Shown: piece by piece, positions 5,982 to 6,395 of the stretch | Layout: every line of letters starts with the position of its first letter | How positions within the stretch are numbered: position 1 is the stretch's first letter | Assembly: GCA_023428365.1 (NCBI GenBank) | Contig: JAEYYQ010000463.1 | Coordinates: 1-6,395 of the forward strand | Direction of reading: 5' to 3' | From: Pseudomonadota bacterium | Lineage (GTDB): Bacteria; Pseudomonadota; Alphaproteobacteria; Rhizobiales; Hyphomicrobiaceae | Length of the DNA stretch: 6,395 bases | Notes under the pieces: generated by a model | Told to the model about the DNA's origin: nothing | What the model saw: only the letters and a program-made list of their open reading frames with translations | Databases searched by the model: none | Translations under genes and position numbers: made by a program

Positions 5982-6395
5982 CGACCGACATTGCGCCGCC
6001 GCGCTCAACAGTCAGCATCGCACGCTTCGAACGCCCCGGCGCGCTGTCGTTTACGCTGACGGTCGTCATCATTGCGTTTGTCGTCTGGTCGATGATGAGC
6101 GTCGGGCTGTCGCTGGAGCGCATGGAGCGCGGCATTCCCGCGATCGGCAGCATTCTATCGCGTATGTTTCCGCCCGATATTGAGCGTCTCCCACAGATCC
6201 TGTGGCAGCTCCTCATCACGTTTCAGATGGCCGTGGCTGGTACTGTCCTCGGCCTGATCTTCTCGTTTCCGCTGGCCATTCTCGCTGCGGAAGGACTGTC
6301 TCCGCATCCGCTGATAAAAGCAGGTGCGCGCGGTCTGATTGCATTCTTCCGTACAGTCCCGGATCTCGTCTGGGCGCTGATCTTCGTCATTGCGG
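5978..6395 (+). CDS. phnE: Phosphonate ABC transporter permease PhnE (N-terminal part, cut by window end)
   Basis: An open frame starts with ATG at 5978, overlapping the phnC stop, and runs 139 codons to the window edge without a stop. It begins MTTDIAPPRST and has hydrophobic segments near 22-41 and 79-104. The stretch FFRTVPDLVWALIF (123-136) is a hallmark of PhnE permeases. The segment LWQLLITFQMAVAGTVLGL (75-93) starts the conserved transmembrane domain. The protein would form the inner-membrane channel of the PhnDCE importer, with PhnC docking on the cytoplasmic side. About half of the usual length is present; the EAA loop lies beyond the window. In many rhizobia a second phnE follows, but that cannot be checked here. 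Confidence 0.92.
   Translation, partial: MTTDIAPPRSTVSIARFERPGALSFTLTVVIIAFVVWSMMSVGLSLERMERGIPAIGSILSRMFPPDIERLPQILWQLLITFQMAVAGTVLGLIFSFPLAILAAEGLSPHPLIKAGARGLIAFFRTVPDLVWALIFVIA

Noticed and set aside
5442..6008. 188-codon open frame on the minus strand
   Set aside because: It is antisense to the motif-bearing part of phnC and shows no family features.

Overview
The window looks like chromosomal or large-replicon DNA from an alphaproteobacterium, most likely of the Hyphomicrobiales (rhizobia and relatives). This rests on the moderately high GC, the rhizobial style of the ABC-transporter and phn proteins, and the tight GTGA/ATGA gene overlaps. It is judged from protein character only; no database search was possible.

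Bases 1-2720 (+ strand) carry one tightly packed operon. It holds the last 40 codons of a MalK/UgpC-type ABC ATPase, two permeases of the MalF/UgpA and MalG/UgpE types, and a class III metallophosphoesterase close in layout to the glycerophosphodiesterase GpdQ. The substrate-binding protein, and most of the ATPase, lie upstream of the window. The likely role is uptake of glycerol-3-phosphate or a glycerophosphodiester followed by intracellular diester cleavage, but the substrate is inferred from the enzyme next door.

Bases 2721-2873 are a non-coding gap between convergent genes. Three perfect inverted repeats lie in or at the edge of it, the first overlapping the stop codon of the phosphoesterase gene.

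Bases 2874-4079 (- strand) encode a PhnM-family amidohydrolase. It is divergent from a phn transport operon on the + strand: phnD (periplasmic binding protein, 4304-5179), phnC (ATPase, 5184-5981) and phnE (permease, from 5978, cut off by the window end). The 224-base region between phnM and phnD contains two weak Pho-box-like sites, one per strand, which suggests phosphate-starvation control.

Taken together the window is a phosphorus-scavenging locus: one transporter plus a hydrolase for phosphate diesters, beside a second transporter plus a PhnM-like hydrolase for phosphonates or related compounds. No C-P lyase core genes (phnG to phnL) are visible, so whether the PhnM-like enzyme works in the classical C-P lyase pathway cannot be settled here. 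No RNA genes, insertion sequences or CRISPR arrays were seen.
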